This document shows positions 25,657 through 34,194 of a DNA stretch of 64,000 nucleotides, one piece after another (the first letter of the stretch is position 1; each line of letters opens with the position of its first letter). Below the pieces are notes generated by a model. The model was not told where the DNA came from. It worked only from the letters and a program-made list of their open reading frames with translations, and ran no database searches. The position numbers were made by a program, and so were the translations under genes. The stretch is from [Mycobacterium] crassicus (lineage in GTDB: Bacteria; Actinomycetota; Actinomycetes; Mycobacteriales; Mycobacteriaceae). The stretch spans positions 1,289,043 through 1,353,042 of the forward strand of contig NZ_CP084029.1 in NCBI RefSeq assembly GCF_020181615.1. Reading direction: 5' to 3'.

Positions 25657-26373
25657 ATGGATCTTGCGCCCATTCCCCGCACGGCGATCTCCGACACGAT
25701 CTTCGTGCGCCTCGTCGAGGAGATCCTGACCGGACGCCTGCCGGCCGGCGAACCCCTCCCGTCGGAACGTGAACTTTCGCTGACTCTGCAGGTCAACCGG
25801 CATGCCGTGCGTGAGGCGCTCAAGCGACTGCAGCAGGCCGGGCTGGTCCGGATCAGCCACGGCGGCAAGACCCGGGTGCTGGACTGGCGCCAAAGCGCCG
25901 GCCTGGATGCCCTGACCGGGCTGGCCGTGGCCGGGGTGATACCCGCGCGCCAGATCATCGGCGACGTCGCGGTGATGCGGCGTTCGATCGCCGCGGACGC
26001 CGCACGACTGTGCGCAGTCAACGCCTCAGCGCAGCAGCGGGCCGCGATCACCGCCGCCGCCGCGGCCTACCCGGCCTCCGGGGAACTGGGCCTGGTGGTC
26101 GACGCCGATCTGACGTTCTGGATAGCCGTCATCGACGGGTCCGGCAACATCGCCTACCGGTTGGCGCTGAACACCTTGGTCGCCGCGTACGACGAGATCG
26201 GCCGCGATGCCATCTACGCGCTGGGGGCCGCCGAATTCGCCGATCGCAGCGCACACATCGACCTCGCCGCCGCGATCGCTGCCGCCGACGAGGACGCGGC
26301 CTACCGTCTCGCCGAAGGGTTGCTGACCCGGTTCGTCGCGGCCTGCCAGGCCGGCGCGGAGGGGGAGGGATAG
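25657..26373 (+). CDS. FadR-branch GntR-family transcription regulator
   Basis: 238 residues. The N-terminal winged helix-turn-helix has the GntR signature LPAGEPLPSERELSLTLQVNRHAVREALKRLQQAGLVRI, and the following HGGKTRVLDWR wing is typical. The C-terminal helical FCD-like ligand domain (residues about 85-235) includes a D..F..AV motif in DADLTFWIAVIDGSGN that usually binds a metal or acyl ligand. The ATG at 25657 follows the operator at 25606. The desaturase-type gene begins 4 bases after its stop, so that gene is a probable operon partner and target. Confidence 0.87.
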   Translation: MDLAPIPRTAISDTIFVRLVEEILTGRLPAGEPLPSERELSLTLQVNRHAVREALKRLQQAGLVRISHGGKTRVLDWRQSAGLDALTGLAVAGVIPARQIIGDVAVMRRSIAADAARLCAVNASAQQRAAITAAAAAYPASGELGLVVDADLTFWIAVIDGSGNIAYRLALNTLVAAYDEIGRDAIYALGAAEFADRSAHIDLAAAIAAADEDAAYRLAEGLLTRFVAACQAGAEGEG

Positions 26374-26377
26374 CGGC

Positions 26378-27205
26378 ATGTTCGACCTCATCGCGCACGC
26401 GATCCCGGTCTTCGTACTCTGCCTGGTCCTGGAGGCGGTGTCCTTCGCCGTGCTGCCGAACGACGACGAGCGCGGCTACGAATTACGCGACACCCGAACC
26501 AGTCTCACCATGGGCATCGGCAACGTGATCATCAATATCGGCTGGAAGCTCGCGGTGCTGGCGGTCTTCAGCGGGGCCTACCTGCTGGCGCCGGTGCACC
26601 TGTCGGCGAGCAACCCGCTGACCTGGATCGCGCTGTTCGTCGCCGACGACTTCGCCTACTACTGGTACCACCGCACCCACCACACCATCCGGGTGTTCTG
26701 GGCCAGCCACGTGGTGCACCACTCCAGTCAGCACTACAACCTGTCCACGGCCCTGCGCCAGACCTGGACACCGTTCACCGCGGTGCCGTTCTGGATCCTG
26801 TTGGCGTTCGCCGGGTTCGCCCCGTGGATGATCCTGCTGCAGCAGTCCGTCAGCCTGCTCTACCAGTTCTTCATCCACACCGAGCGGGTCGGGAAGCTCT
26901 GGCGGCCTGTCGAATTCGTCTTCAACACCCCGTCGCACCACCGGGTCCACCACGGGTCCAACGAGCAGTATCTCGACACCAACTACGGCGGCATCCTCAT
27001 CGTGTGGGACCGGCTGTTCGGCACCTTCGAACCCGAGGGGGAGCGGGTCGCCTACGGGCTGACCAAGAACATCGAGACCTTCAATCCGGTGCGGGTGGCC
27101 ACCCACGAGTACGTCGCGATCTGGCGTGACATCAGGGCCGCACGCAATTGGCGTGCGGTGTGGGGCCACCTCTTCCGCGGCCCGGGATGGCAGCCCGCCG
27201 GCTGA
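26378..27205 (+). CDS. Fatty acid hydroxylase/sterol desaturase-family membrane di-iron enzyme
   Basis: 275 residues with four hydrophobic segments and the family's histidine boxes: YYWYHRTHHTIR, WASHVVHHSSQHYN, QFFIHTERVG and TPSHHRVHHGSNEQYLDTNYGG. These coordinate a di-iron centre that hydroxylates or desaturates lipid substrates in the membrane. The C-terminal LDTNYGGILIVWDRLFGTFEPE block is characteristic. It starts 4 bases after the GntR gene. Whether the product is a hydroxylated sterol, fatty acid or carotenoid-like lipid cannot be told. Confidence 0.88.
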   Translation: MFDLIAHAIPVFVLCLVLEAVSFAVLPNDDERGYELRDTRTSLTMGIGNVIINIGWKLAVLAVFSGAYLLAPVHLSASNPLTWIALFVADDFAYYWYHRTHHTIRVFWASHVVHHSSQHYNLSTALRQTWTPFTAVPFWILLAFAGFAPWMILLQQSVSLLYQFFIHTERVGKLWRPVEFVFNTPSHHRVHHGSNEQYLDTNYGGILIVWDRLFGTFEPEGERVAYGLTKNIETFNPVRVATHEYVAIWRDIRAARNWRAVWGHLFRGPGWQPAG

Positions 27206-27222
27206 CGTATCTCCGGTGGGGA

Positions 27223-28101
27223 CTAGCTGGGCTGTACCCACTCGTCGTAGAACGACGGCATCGCCGAGGCTCGGGAGGTGAACTGCGGGTCACGCTTGTC
27301 CAGGAAGGCCCGCACCCCGTCGGCGCCGTCACCGATGCTGGTGTAGAACATCGCCAACGAGTCCACCCGGTGCGCCTCGACCGGGTCGGGCTGCGCGGAG
27401 TTGCGGTAGAGCATCTGGCGGATCAACGCGAACGAGACCGGCGAACGGCCCTTGGTCCACGCGTCGGCCAGCGCCCGCGCCTCGGCCAGCAGTGTCTCTG
27501 GTTCGTGGACGGACTGGGCGATCCCACAGGAGCGCGCACCCTCCGCGTCCAGGATGTCGGCGCGGTAGAGCAGATCCAAAGCCGTTGGCACACCGACGAT
27601 GCGGGGCAGGAACCACGTTGAGCATGCCTCCGGGGTGATGCCGAGCTTCCCGAACACCAGGCCGAAACGCGCCTTGGTGGAGAACAGCCGGGCGTCCATC
27701 GCCAGCATCATGGTGGCGCCGATCCCGACCGCGGCGCCGTTGACCGCGGCGATCACCGGCTTGCGACAGCCATAGATCGCCAGGGTCACCCGCCCGCCGG
27801 TGTCGCGCACCCGGACCAGCTCCGGATCGTCGAGGTCGGCCATGTCGGCCAGTGACGGCGACTTGGACTCGTCAAGCCCGAACACGTTGCCCGAGCTGGA
27901 CAGGTCCATGCCCGCGCAGAACGCACGTCCGGAGCCGGTGACGATCACCGCGCGGACGGTGTCGTCGTCGTTGACCTCGACGAAGGTGCGCTCCAGCTCC
28001 TCGGCCATTTCGACGGTGAACGCGTTGAGGTTGTCCGGTCGGTCCAGGTACACGGTGAGAATGCCGTCTTCGACCTCGTGGCGCAGCGTGTTGAACTCCA
28101 T
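27223..28101 (-). CDS. Enoyl-CoA hydratase/isomerase-family protein
   Basis: 292-residue crotonase. The oxyanion-hole blocks are GRAFCAGMDLS and NGAAVGIGATMMLAMDARL; the downstream acid position is in LVFGKLGITPEACSTWFLPRIVG, where Glu is kept. The first catalytic Glu position of classical hydratases (after GIGATM) is not Glu, so isomerase, hydratase or hydrolase activity is open. The insertion FGLDESKSPSLADMADLDDPELVRVRD is typical of the longer mycobacterial EchA group. Head-to-head with the MerR gene; its ATG at 28101 is 27 bases from that promoter's -35. Confidence 0.87.
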   Translation of the reverse strand: MEFNTLRHEVEDGILTVYLDRPDNLNAFTVEMAEELERTFVEVNDDDTVRAVIVTGSGRAFCAGMDLSSSGNVFGLDESKSPSLADMADLDDPELVRVRDTGGRVTLAIYGCRKPVIAAVNGAAVGIGATMMLAMDARLFSTKARFGLVFGKLGITPEACSTWFLPRIVGVPTALDLLYRADILDAEGARSCGIAQSVHEPETLLAEARALADAWTKGRSPVSFALIRQMLYRNSAQPDPVEAHRVDSLAMFYTSIGDGADGVRAFLDKRDPQFTSRASAMPSFYDEWVQPS

Positions 28102-28127
28102 CAGCCGAGGCTAGTTGCACCGAGCTG

Positions 28128-28158
28128 TTGACTCTGCCCCCGGGGGAGATTCGACACT
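28128..28158 (+). promoter_or_regulatory. MerR-type promoter with 19-base spacer
   Basis: TTGACT (28128-28133) and GACACT (28153-28158) are separated by 19 bases. The spacer is filled by a near-palindrome CTCTGCCCCCGGGGGAG. Overlong spacers with a central dyad are the hallmark of promoters twisted into shape by MerR proteins. The MerR gene starts 7 bases after the -10-like element, consistent with autoregulation of a nearly leaderless transcript. Confidence 0.5.
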
Positions 28159-28165
28159 GGACCGC

Positions 28166-28972
28166 ATGCCGACACTGTTGCCCATCGGGGACTTCTCCCG
28201 GATGACCTATCTGACCGTCAAGGCGTTGCGGCTCTATCACGAGCGCGGCCTGCTGGCGCCCGTTCAGGTCGACCCCTCGTCGGGGTACCGCTACTACAGC
28301 CCGGACCAGGTGCCGATCGCCCAAGTGATCCGCCGGCTGCGCGATCTGGGCATGCCGCTCGACGAACTGACCGAGGTGGTCCGCGCCGAGCAGGTCACCG
28401 ACCGCAACCGGGCCATCGTGGCTCACCTGCAACGACTCCAAGACCGCCTGACGCAGACGCAGGCCAGCGTGGAGTCGTTGCGGTCGCTCCTCGAAGACTC
28501 CGGCGACGCCTGCGACGTCGCCTACCGGTCGGTGCCGGCGACGCTGGCGGCCGCGGTCGTCGATCAGGTCGCGATGGCAGACATCGATGACTGGTGGACG
28601 CAGGCGTTCACCGAGCTCGACGACGCGGTCGCCGACGAGGCTGCGGGGGTTCGCGCGGCGCTGTACTCGGCGGAGTTCTTCGAAGCCGGCGGGGGAGAGG
28701 TGATCGCGTTCCGGCCGGTGGGCGCCGCGACGGCCCGGGGCCGGGTGCGACCGCTGGAGATTCCGGCGGCGGAACTGGCGGTCGCGGTGCACCGCGGGGC
28801 GTTCGGCGAGCTGGATCGCACCTACGCCGCCCTGGGCACCCACGTTGCCGAACGCGAGCTGGGTGTCGACGGACCGATCCGTGAGTACTACCTGGTGTCC
28901 GGCTACGACACCGACGACGAGGCGGCGCATCGCACCGAGGTGTGCTGGCCGATCTTTCGCACCAAGTCCTGA
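28166..28972 (+). CDS. MerR-family regulator with GyrI-like effector domain
   Basis: 268 residues from ATG 28166. N-terminal MerR domain: LLPIGDFSRMTYLTVKALRLYHERGLLAPVQVDPSSGYRYYSPDQVPIAQVIRRLRDLGMPLDEL, a textbook winged helix, then a dimerisation coiled coil (residues about 85-115). The C-terminal half (about 150-265) has the GyrI/Bacillus BmrR-like pattern, ending VSGYDTDDEAAHRTEVCWPIF, which binds hydrophobic or cationic drugs. The two small genes downstream (VOC and unknown) are likely targets, 29 and 381 bases on. Confidence 0.86.
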   Translation: MPTLLPIGDFSRMTYLTVKALRLYHERGLLAPVQVDPSSGYRYYSPDQVPIAQVIRRLRDLGMPLDELTEVVRAEQVTDRNRAIVAHLQRLQDRLTQTQASVESLRSLLEDSGDACDVAYRSVPATLAAAVVDQVAMADIDDWWTQAFTELDDAVADEAAGVRAALYSAEFFEAGGGEVIAFRPVGAATARGRVRPLEIPAAELAVAVHRGAFGELDRTYAALGTHVAERELGVDGPIREYYLVSGYDTDDEAAHRTEVCWPIFRTKS

Positions 28973-29001
28973 CCCACGACAACACGACAAGGAGTTCACC
29001 C

Positions 29002-29352
29002 ATGGAGATCACGCTGCACACCGTCACCTTCGACTGCGCCGACGCCGACAAGCTGGCGCGGTTCTGGTCGCAACTACTGGCCCGACCGCTCGACGACGGT
29101 GCCACCGCCGAGTTCGCGTCGATCGGCATATCAGCGCAGACGCCCCCACACCTGGCGTTCGTGCAGGTACCAGAAGCCAAGCAGGTCAAGAACCGGGTGC
29201 ACGTCGACCTCGTTGCGGCGGATCTGGCCGCGGCGGTCGAGCGGGCCCTGGATCTCGGCGCCGCCCGATTGGCCGACCACGCCGACGACGGCTACCGGTG
29301 GAGCACGCTGGCGGACCCCGAGGGCAATGAGTTCGACATCGTGGCGGCCTGA
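29002..29352 (+). CDS. Glyoxalase/VOC-superfamily protein
   Basis: 116 residues from ATG 29002, with AAGGAG nine bases upstream. Single VOC-type repeat pair: ITLHTVTFDCADADKLARFWSQLLARPL, NRVHVDLVAADLAAAVERALDLGAARL, then YRWSTLADPEGNEFDIVA. Such proteins act as drug-binding, dioxygenase or isomerase modules. Placement behind a MerR/GyrI drug-type sensor favours a resistance or detoxification role, an inference. The stop is directly followed (2 bases) by the next start. Confidence 0.85.
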   Translation: MEITLHTVTFDCADADKLARFWSQLLARPLDDGATAEFASIGISAQTPPHLAFVQVPEAKQVKNRVHVDLVAADLAAAVERALDLGAARLADHADDGYRWSTLADPEGNEFDIVAA

Positions 29353-29353
29353 G

Positions 29354-29833
29354 ATGTCATTGCTGGCAGACGCATTGGTCGCCACCGGGCCCGTCGCCGA
29401 ACATCGCGACGCGATGGCCCGGTACGGATGGTTGGTGGGCGGCCGCTGGGATCTTGACATCACCTGGTTCGGCGACGACGGCACCCGCCAGGTCTCCGGC
29501 TGGATGGTCGCAGACTGGGTGCTCGACGGACGCGCCATCCAGGACGTCTGGCACGCCGAGGGCCTCTTTCACGGGACGACACTGCGCGTCTACGACCCGG
29601 CCGTTGACGCCTGGCACATCCAGTGGACCGAACCGCAACTGGGACTTCAGCTGCACCAACTGGGCAGAGCCGACGCGGACGGGATCGTCCAGGACGGCAC
29701 GCTGCCGGACGGCTCCGCCATCCGATGGAGCTTCCGCGACATCGGCCCGGACTCGTTTCGCTGGCGCGACGAACGCAGCACCGACGGGCACACCTGGGCG
29801 CTGAAGCAGGAGTACCTCGCCCGCCGCGGATGA
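29354..29833 (+). CDS. Uncharacterised protein (DUF1579-like lipocalin-type fold)
   Basis: 159 residues. Pattern of alternating short strands: GWLVGGRWDLDITWFGDDGTRQVSGWMVADWVLDGRAIQDVW, then TTLRVYDPAVDAWHIQWTEPQ and SFRDIGPDSFRWRDERSTDGHTWALKQEYLARR. This strand-and-motif pattern is that of small beta-barrel proteins measuring or binding small molecules (DUF1579-like), but I cannot name the family firmly. It starts 2 bases after the VOC gene and so belongs to the MerR operon. Its end is tail-to-tail with the P-type ATPase, 8 bases apart. Confidence 0.75.
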   Translation: MSLLADALVATGPVAEHRDAMARYGWLVGGRWDLDITWFGDDGTRQVSGWMVADWVLDGRAIQDVWHAEGLFHGTTLRVYDPAVDAWHIQWTEPQLGLQLHQLGRADADGIVQDGTLPDGSAIRWSFRDIGPDSFRWRDERSTDGHTWALKQEYLARRG

Positions 29834-29841
29834 ATCCGGCG

Positions 29842-32800
29842 TCACGCGGCACCGACACTGTCTGCGGCGGCACGCGGTAAGAAGCGGGGCGCGATGCCCG
29901 CCGCGGTGGTCGCGATCGCCGCCGATCCCAGCGCCTGGGCCCAGCCGATCGGACCCAGCGGCGTGCATCCCATGAACTGGCTGATGCCCGGGATGCTGAT
30001 CAACAGCGCCATGGCCGCGAACGACCCGCCCGCGGTAGCCAGCAGCACCGGCGAGCGTGACTCCAGCAGGGTCTGGCCCAGCTGGGTGGTCACCAGGGCG
30101 ACCAGCGCCACCGTGGAGGCGCGGCGGGGAAAGCCGGTGAGCCGCGCCATCAACCAGGCCGCAAGGGTGGCACTGGCAGTGGTGGTGCCACGCAGCGCCA
30201 CCGCGCGCAGCAACGCCTTCTCGTCGGGTCCACGCCCCCCGAAGGGCATCGGGCGACGGGGTTGGCTGATCGCCAACGCGGTGGCCGGGAACGCGTCGGT
30301 CACGATGTTGACCAGCAGCAGCTGCCGGGTGCTCAACGGTGACTGCCCGGTCAGCGCGCTGCCGATGATCGCGAACACCGCGCCGCTGGCGTTGCCGCCC
30401 AGCAGCACCGCCACCGCGGCCTGCACCCGCTGCCACAGCTGGCTGCCCTCGTTGAGGGCGTCCAGCAGGGTCTCGATGCGGCCGTCGAGCAGCACCACAT
30501 CGGCAGCGGTGTGGGCGGCGTCGCTGCCCTGGGCGACGATCCCGATCCCCACGGTGGCGGCCCGGATGGCCGCGGCGTCGTTGGCTCCGTCGCCGACCAT
30601 TGCCGACACCTTGCCGCTGCGTTCCAGTGCCTGAACGACCTGCACCTTGTTCGCCGGCGACATGCGGGCGAACACCACTCGCTCGGCCACGGCGCGCTCC
30701 TGCTCCTTACCCGAGAGCATCTCCCATTCCGAGCCGGTGATGACCTGGTCGGCGGACAGCTGCAGACCCATCTGGCGGGCGATCGCGCGGCCGGTGGTCG
30801 GGTGATCGCCGGTGATCATCCGAACCGGGACCTGCCGGCGATGCAGCTCGGCCAGCAGGCCCGCTGACCCGGCGCGCGGGGTGTCGGAGATACCGACGAA
30901 GCCGACCAGCGTCAGGCCCGAGGTGCACTGTTGGGCCATCGCGGCAAGCTGAGCCTCGGGGTCGTCGGGATCGGCCGAAAGTGATTCCAGCTGAGTGGGA
31001 CTGAGCTCGCGGCGAGCTACCGCGAGCACCCGCAGTCCTTCGTCGGCCAGCCGTTCCACCACGTCGTTCATGTCGGCCGCCAGGTCGTCGCAGGCGGCCA
31101 GCACCACCTCGGGTGCACCCTTGATGGTTAGTTCGGTCCCGAACACCGATGCCGCGAACGGCCGCCCGGAGCGGAACGGCAGATGAGCATCGGCTGCTCC
31201 CGAAGCGAGGGCGGCGGGCACGGATCCGGCCGCTGCCACGATCGCCGCGTCGGTGGCGTCGACGTGGCTCTGCCCCTTGGCCGACGATGTCGCCCGTAGC
31301 GCGCACCGCAGCACCTCGTCACGTGAATGATCGGCTGCCGTGCGCACCTCGGTCACCTGCAACCGGTTCTCGCTCAGGGTGCCGGTCTTGTCGAAGCAGA
31401 CCACGTCGACCCGGCCCAGGGCCTCCACGGAGCGCGGCACCCGCACCAGCACACCGGATTTGGTGAGACGCTGCGCTGAGGCGTGCTGAGCCAGCGTCGC
31501 CACCACCGGCATGCCCTCGGGGACAGCGGCGACGGCCACCGACACGCCGTTGGCCACGGCCTGCTGCAGCCGGGTGGCGCGCAACACCCCGAGCACGCTG
31601 ACCAGACCGCCGGCCATCAGACTCAGCGGCCAGGTCCGGCTGGTGATCTGTCCGAGCTGATGGGTCAGGCCGATATCCCCGTGCCGGCTGGTGACCAGGT
31701 CGGCGGCGCGCCGCACCTCGGTGTCGGGGCCCACCGCAGTCACCAACGCCAGACCCGTCCCGGATGCCACGGTGGTGCCGGCGAAGAGCATGCAACGCCG
31801 TTCGGCCAACTCGGTGCCCGGGGTGGCGTCGATCTGCTTGGTCACCGGCAACGACTCACCGGTCAGCGAGGACTCGTCGACCTCCAGCTTCTCCAGTTCG
31901 ATCACGCGGGCGTCGGCGGGCACCACATCGTCGGGACCCACCTCGATCAGGTCGCCACGCTGCAACTGCTCGGGGAGGACCTGGACGCGGTCGCGTGTGC
32001 CGTCGGGCCGGATCGTCACCTTCCAGGCGGGCGGGATCTGCTCGGCCAGTAGCCGATCCAGCCGCAGCTCGGCACTCAACCGTTGACCGGCCGCCAGGAC
32101 GGCGTTGCTGACCAGGACGGAGCCGACCATGAGCGCGTCGATGGGTGCGCCCAGCAGTGCAGTGGCAGTGGCACCCAGGCCGAGGACGGGCGTCAGCGGG
32201 TCGGACAGTTCGTCACGCACCGCGTCGAGGAACTGCCAGACCACGTGCCGCCCGGCGGTGCCGGCGTCCGGTGCCAAGTCGGGCTGCGACGGCGAGGCCA
32301 AGGCGGCACGCACCTGTTCGACCGACATGGCATGCCATTCGTCGACGGGGACCGGCCGGGGCAGCGGCGCCGTGATCACTTGGCGGGCCGATAAGTAGCC
32401 GGACACCAGACCCACGGCCGCGCCCAGCGCGACCGGTTCGGGACCGCGTCCTCGCACCGTGGGAATGAGCAGCATCGAACCCAATACCGAAGCACCGGTG
32501 GATAATTCGATACCACGGCGGGTCGCCGCCTGGGCTGCGGGCAGGGCATGCAGGACCCGCCATACCCCGGACAGGTCATCGACGATCAGGTCCGCCATCG
32601 GCGGCTGCTGCTCGCTGTCGTCGGGCAGGATGCCGATCCCGAGGTCGGCCGCCGACAGCGCCTGGGCGGCCGTCGAGGAGATCACCGCGACGGTGTGGCC
32701 TTCCTGCTGGTAGTCCCGTACCGCGTCGAGCAGCGTGTCGTCGATCGAATCGCCTTCCATTGCAGCGATTTCGTCGAATGCGGGCCGCAGTACTCCTAGG

Positions 32801-33807
32801 CCGGTGGAGTCGTCTGCAGTCACTGTTCGCACCTGAGCGCGCTGTGTCTGCGCGAGTGTCGCGGCCGCCAGCGGATGCGGCGCCGGAGCAAACAGGGCTT
32901 CGGTACCCGGGCGGCCGGTGACGGGATGCCAACCTGGCCGCAGGTCGCCTTCGGTGAGCATCGCCCGGGCGCTCTCCCAGGCGGTCAGATCCTTCTCGTC
33001 GGCGCCGCGAAGTCGCGCTAAGCGCAACGATTCGGTCCGCAGCACCCGCGGGTCGAGGATCACCACGTCGATACGGTCCAATCGGCGCAGGCTGTCAGGG
33101 TCGATCTGCAGGGCCTCGTCCCGGTTGGCCAGCCCGCGGCCCAACGTTGCTGCGAACGATTCGTGAGTGGCTCGGCTGGCTTTGGGCACCGCGACCAATG
33201 CGGCATTGCCGGCAAGTTCGGGGTCGCGACTGGTCGCGGCGACGACGGCTGCGCCGATCGCCTGAATCCAGGTCCCGCGTTGTAGGTGTTGGTCGACCGG
33301 GCTCTCCGGGGATGCCGCCGTGCGCTGGGCCGACCGGGCAGTTGGGCGGGCCAGCTCCGGCTCGCGCCGCGCCCAGGCCCGGGTGTCCGCGCGGGCTTCG
33401 GCAGCCCTGATGGTGTTGATCGCCAGGTCCACCGCCAGCATCGACGGCGCCGCAGCGAGTGCGTTGACGGCGGTGGTCGCCATCCCCAACGCAGTGGCGG
33501 TGGCGCGCTTGCCGATTCGTTCCTCCAGCAGGCGGCGCAGTTGCGGCTGGTGGTCCAGGGTGATTACCGCGCCCTGGAGGCTGGAGGGCAACCGGCGAAA
33601 CCGCAGAACGCGACTGGCAACTGCCAGACCCAGGCCGACGGCGTTGATGCCGGCCATCGCGGCGCTGCTGACCGCTATCAAACCATCGCCGGGCTCGGGG
33701 GCCGGGCGAAGGTGTCGCCGTGGGCGGTCGATCTCCGCCGGTGGGTCGGCAACCACGTCATAGTCAGGCTCGACATCGTCGGCCAGCGCGGGTATCGAGG
33801 GGGGCAT
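29842..33807 (-). CDS. Very large P-type ATPase, CtpH/CtpI-like (1321 aa)
   Basis: 1321-residue cation-type P-ATPase. The C-terminal 850 residues form a complete pump: VDESSLTGESLPV, phosphorylation site CFDKTGTLSEN, ELTIKGAPEVVLAACDD, MITGDHPTTGRAIARQMG and hinge AMVGDGANDAAAIRAA, with PEGMPVVAT in the M4 region and six C-terminal helices. The N-terminal 470 residues contain a second, degenerate HAD-like half: VVILDPRVLRTES stands where DKTGT would be, and a GIGILPDD... VDDLSGVWRVLHALPAAQAATRRGIELSTGASVLGS segment mimics the hinge and M5. I start at 33807 (MPPSIPALADD) because AAGGAGACCG precedes it; ATG 33867 is possible. M. tuberculosis CtpH and CtpI are longer still. Substrate unknown. 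Confidence 0.85.
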   Translation of the reverse strand: MPPSIPALADDVEPDYDVVADPPAEIDRPRRHLRPAPEPGDGLIAVSSAAMAGINAVGLGLAVASRVLRFRRLPSSLQGAVITLDHQPQLRRLLEERIGKRATATALGMATTAVNALAAAPSMLAVDLAINTIRAAEARADTRAWARREPELARPTARSAQRTAASPESPVDQHLQRGTWIQAIGAAVVAATSRDPELAGNAALVAVPKASRATHESFAATLGRGLANRDEALQIDPDSLRRLDRIDVVILDPRVLRTESLRLARLRGADEKDLTAWESARAMLTEGDLRPGWHPVTGRPGTEALFAPAPHPLAAATLAQTQRAQVRTVTADDSTGLGVLRPAFDEIAAMEGDSIDDTLLDAVRDYQQEGHTVAVISSTAAQALSAADLGIGILPDDSEQQPPMADLIVDDLSGVWRVLHALPAAQAATRRGIELSTGASVLGSMLLIPTVRGRGPEPVALGAAVGLVSGYLSARQVITAPLPRPVPVDEWHAMSVEQVRAALASPSQPDLAPDAGTAGRHVVWQFLDAVRDELSDPLTPVLGLGATATALLGAPIDALMVGSVLVSNAVLAAGQRLSAELRLDRLLAEQIPPAWKVTIRPDGTRDRVQVLPEQLQRGDLIEVGPDDVVPADARVIELEKLEVDESSLTGESLPVTKQIDATPGTELAERRCMLFAGTTVASGTGLALVTAVGPDTEVRRAADLVTSRHGDIGLTHQLGQITSRTWPLSLMAGGLVSVLGVLRATRLQQAVANGVSVAVAAVPEGMPVVATLAQHASAQRLTKSGVLVRVPRSVEALGRVDVVCFDKTGTLSENRLQVTEVRTAADHSRDEVLRCALRATSSAKGQSHVDATDAAIVAAAGSVPAALASGAADAHLPFRSGRPFAASVFGTELTIKGAPEVVLAACDDLAADMNDVVERLADEGLRVLAVARRELSPTQLESLSADPDDPEAQLAAMAQQCTSGLTLVGFVGISDTPRAGSAGLLAELHRRQVPVRMITGDHPTTGRAIARQMGLQLSADQVITGSEWEMLSGKEQERAVAERVVFARMSPANKVQVVQALERSGKVSAMVGDGANDAAAIRAATVGIGIVAQGSDAAHTAADVVLLDGRIETLLDALNEGSQLWQRVQAAVAVLLGGNASGAVFAIIGSALTGQSPLSTRQLLLVNIVTDAFPATALAISQPRRPMPFGGRGPDEKALLRAVALRGTTTASATLAAWLMARLTGFPRRASTVALVALVTTQLGQTLLESRSPVLLATAGGSFAAMALLISIPGISQFMGCTPLGPIGWAQALGSAAIATTAAGIAPRFLPRAAADSVGAA

Positions 33808-33957
33808 CGGTCTCCTTCGCTCGGCGACCGAATCTGCAAAGAAGCCTGCGGAGCCTTCGGTCGACATGGTTAATCGTCCGAAGGTCTCGCTCGCGAAAGT
33901 CCTGGGTCCGCTGAATGACCGGGCGGGTCGAACCGCCGTATTGACGACCATTCACAT

Positions 33958-33975
33958 CCACCACCGGTGTGGTGG
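33958..33975. promoter_or_regulatory. Palindrome in the leader region of the P-type ATPase
   Basis: CCACCACCGGTGTGGTGG has 7-base arms (CCACCAC/GTGGTGG) around CGGT. It lies about 150 bases upstream of the ATPase start inside a 387-base gene-free region (33808-34194). A second short dyad, CTTCG-CGAC-CGAAG, is nearby at about 33991. Either could be an operator or transcript hairpin; nothing else in the region looks coding. Confidence 0.35.
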
Positions 33976-34133
33976 GTAGGAACTACTCCCCTTCGCGACC
34001 GAAGGTAGGGCCGGTAGGCAGCGCCCAGCTGAACACCGGCGAGACCCTACTTGAAATGTCGGTGAATGCCGTGCACCCCACCGAATCTGGCAGTGCCGGC
34101 CAAGCTGAGCCTCCTGCGCACGCCGAACGTGCA

Positions 34134-34169
34134 CCTACTGCGAGATTTTCGCGATCTTTTCGCAGCAGG
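34134..34169 (-). terminator. Hairpin downstream of metE
   Basis: Ten-base arms CCTGCTGCGA/TCGCAGTAGG (minus strand, one mismatch) around a 16-base loop, starting 26 bases after the metE stop. It is a plausible terminator for metE, though it lacks a clear U-tract, as most mycobacterial terminators do. Confidence 0.45.
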
Positions 34170-34194
34170 CGCACGCTCGGCGCGTGGGCCACGG

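Noticed and set aside
33885..33935. A possible DosR box in the P-type ATPase leader (AAGTCCTGGGTCC)
   Set aside because: It lacks the symmetric GGGACT/AGTCCC core expected for DosR.
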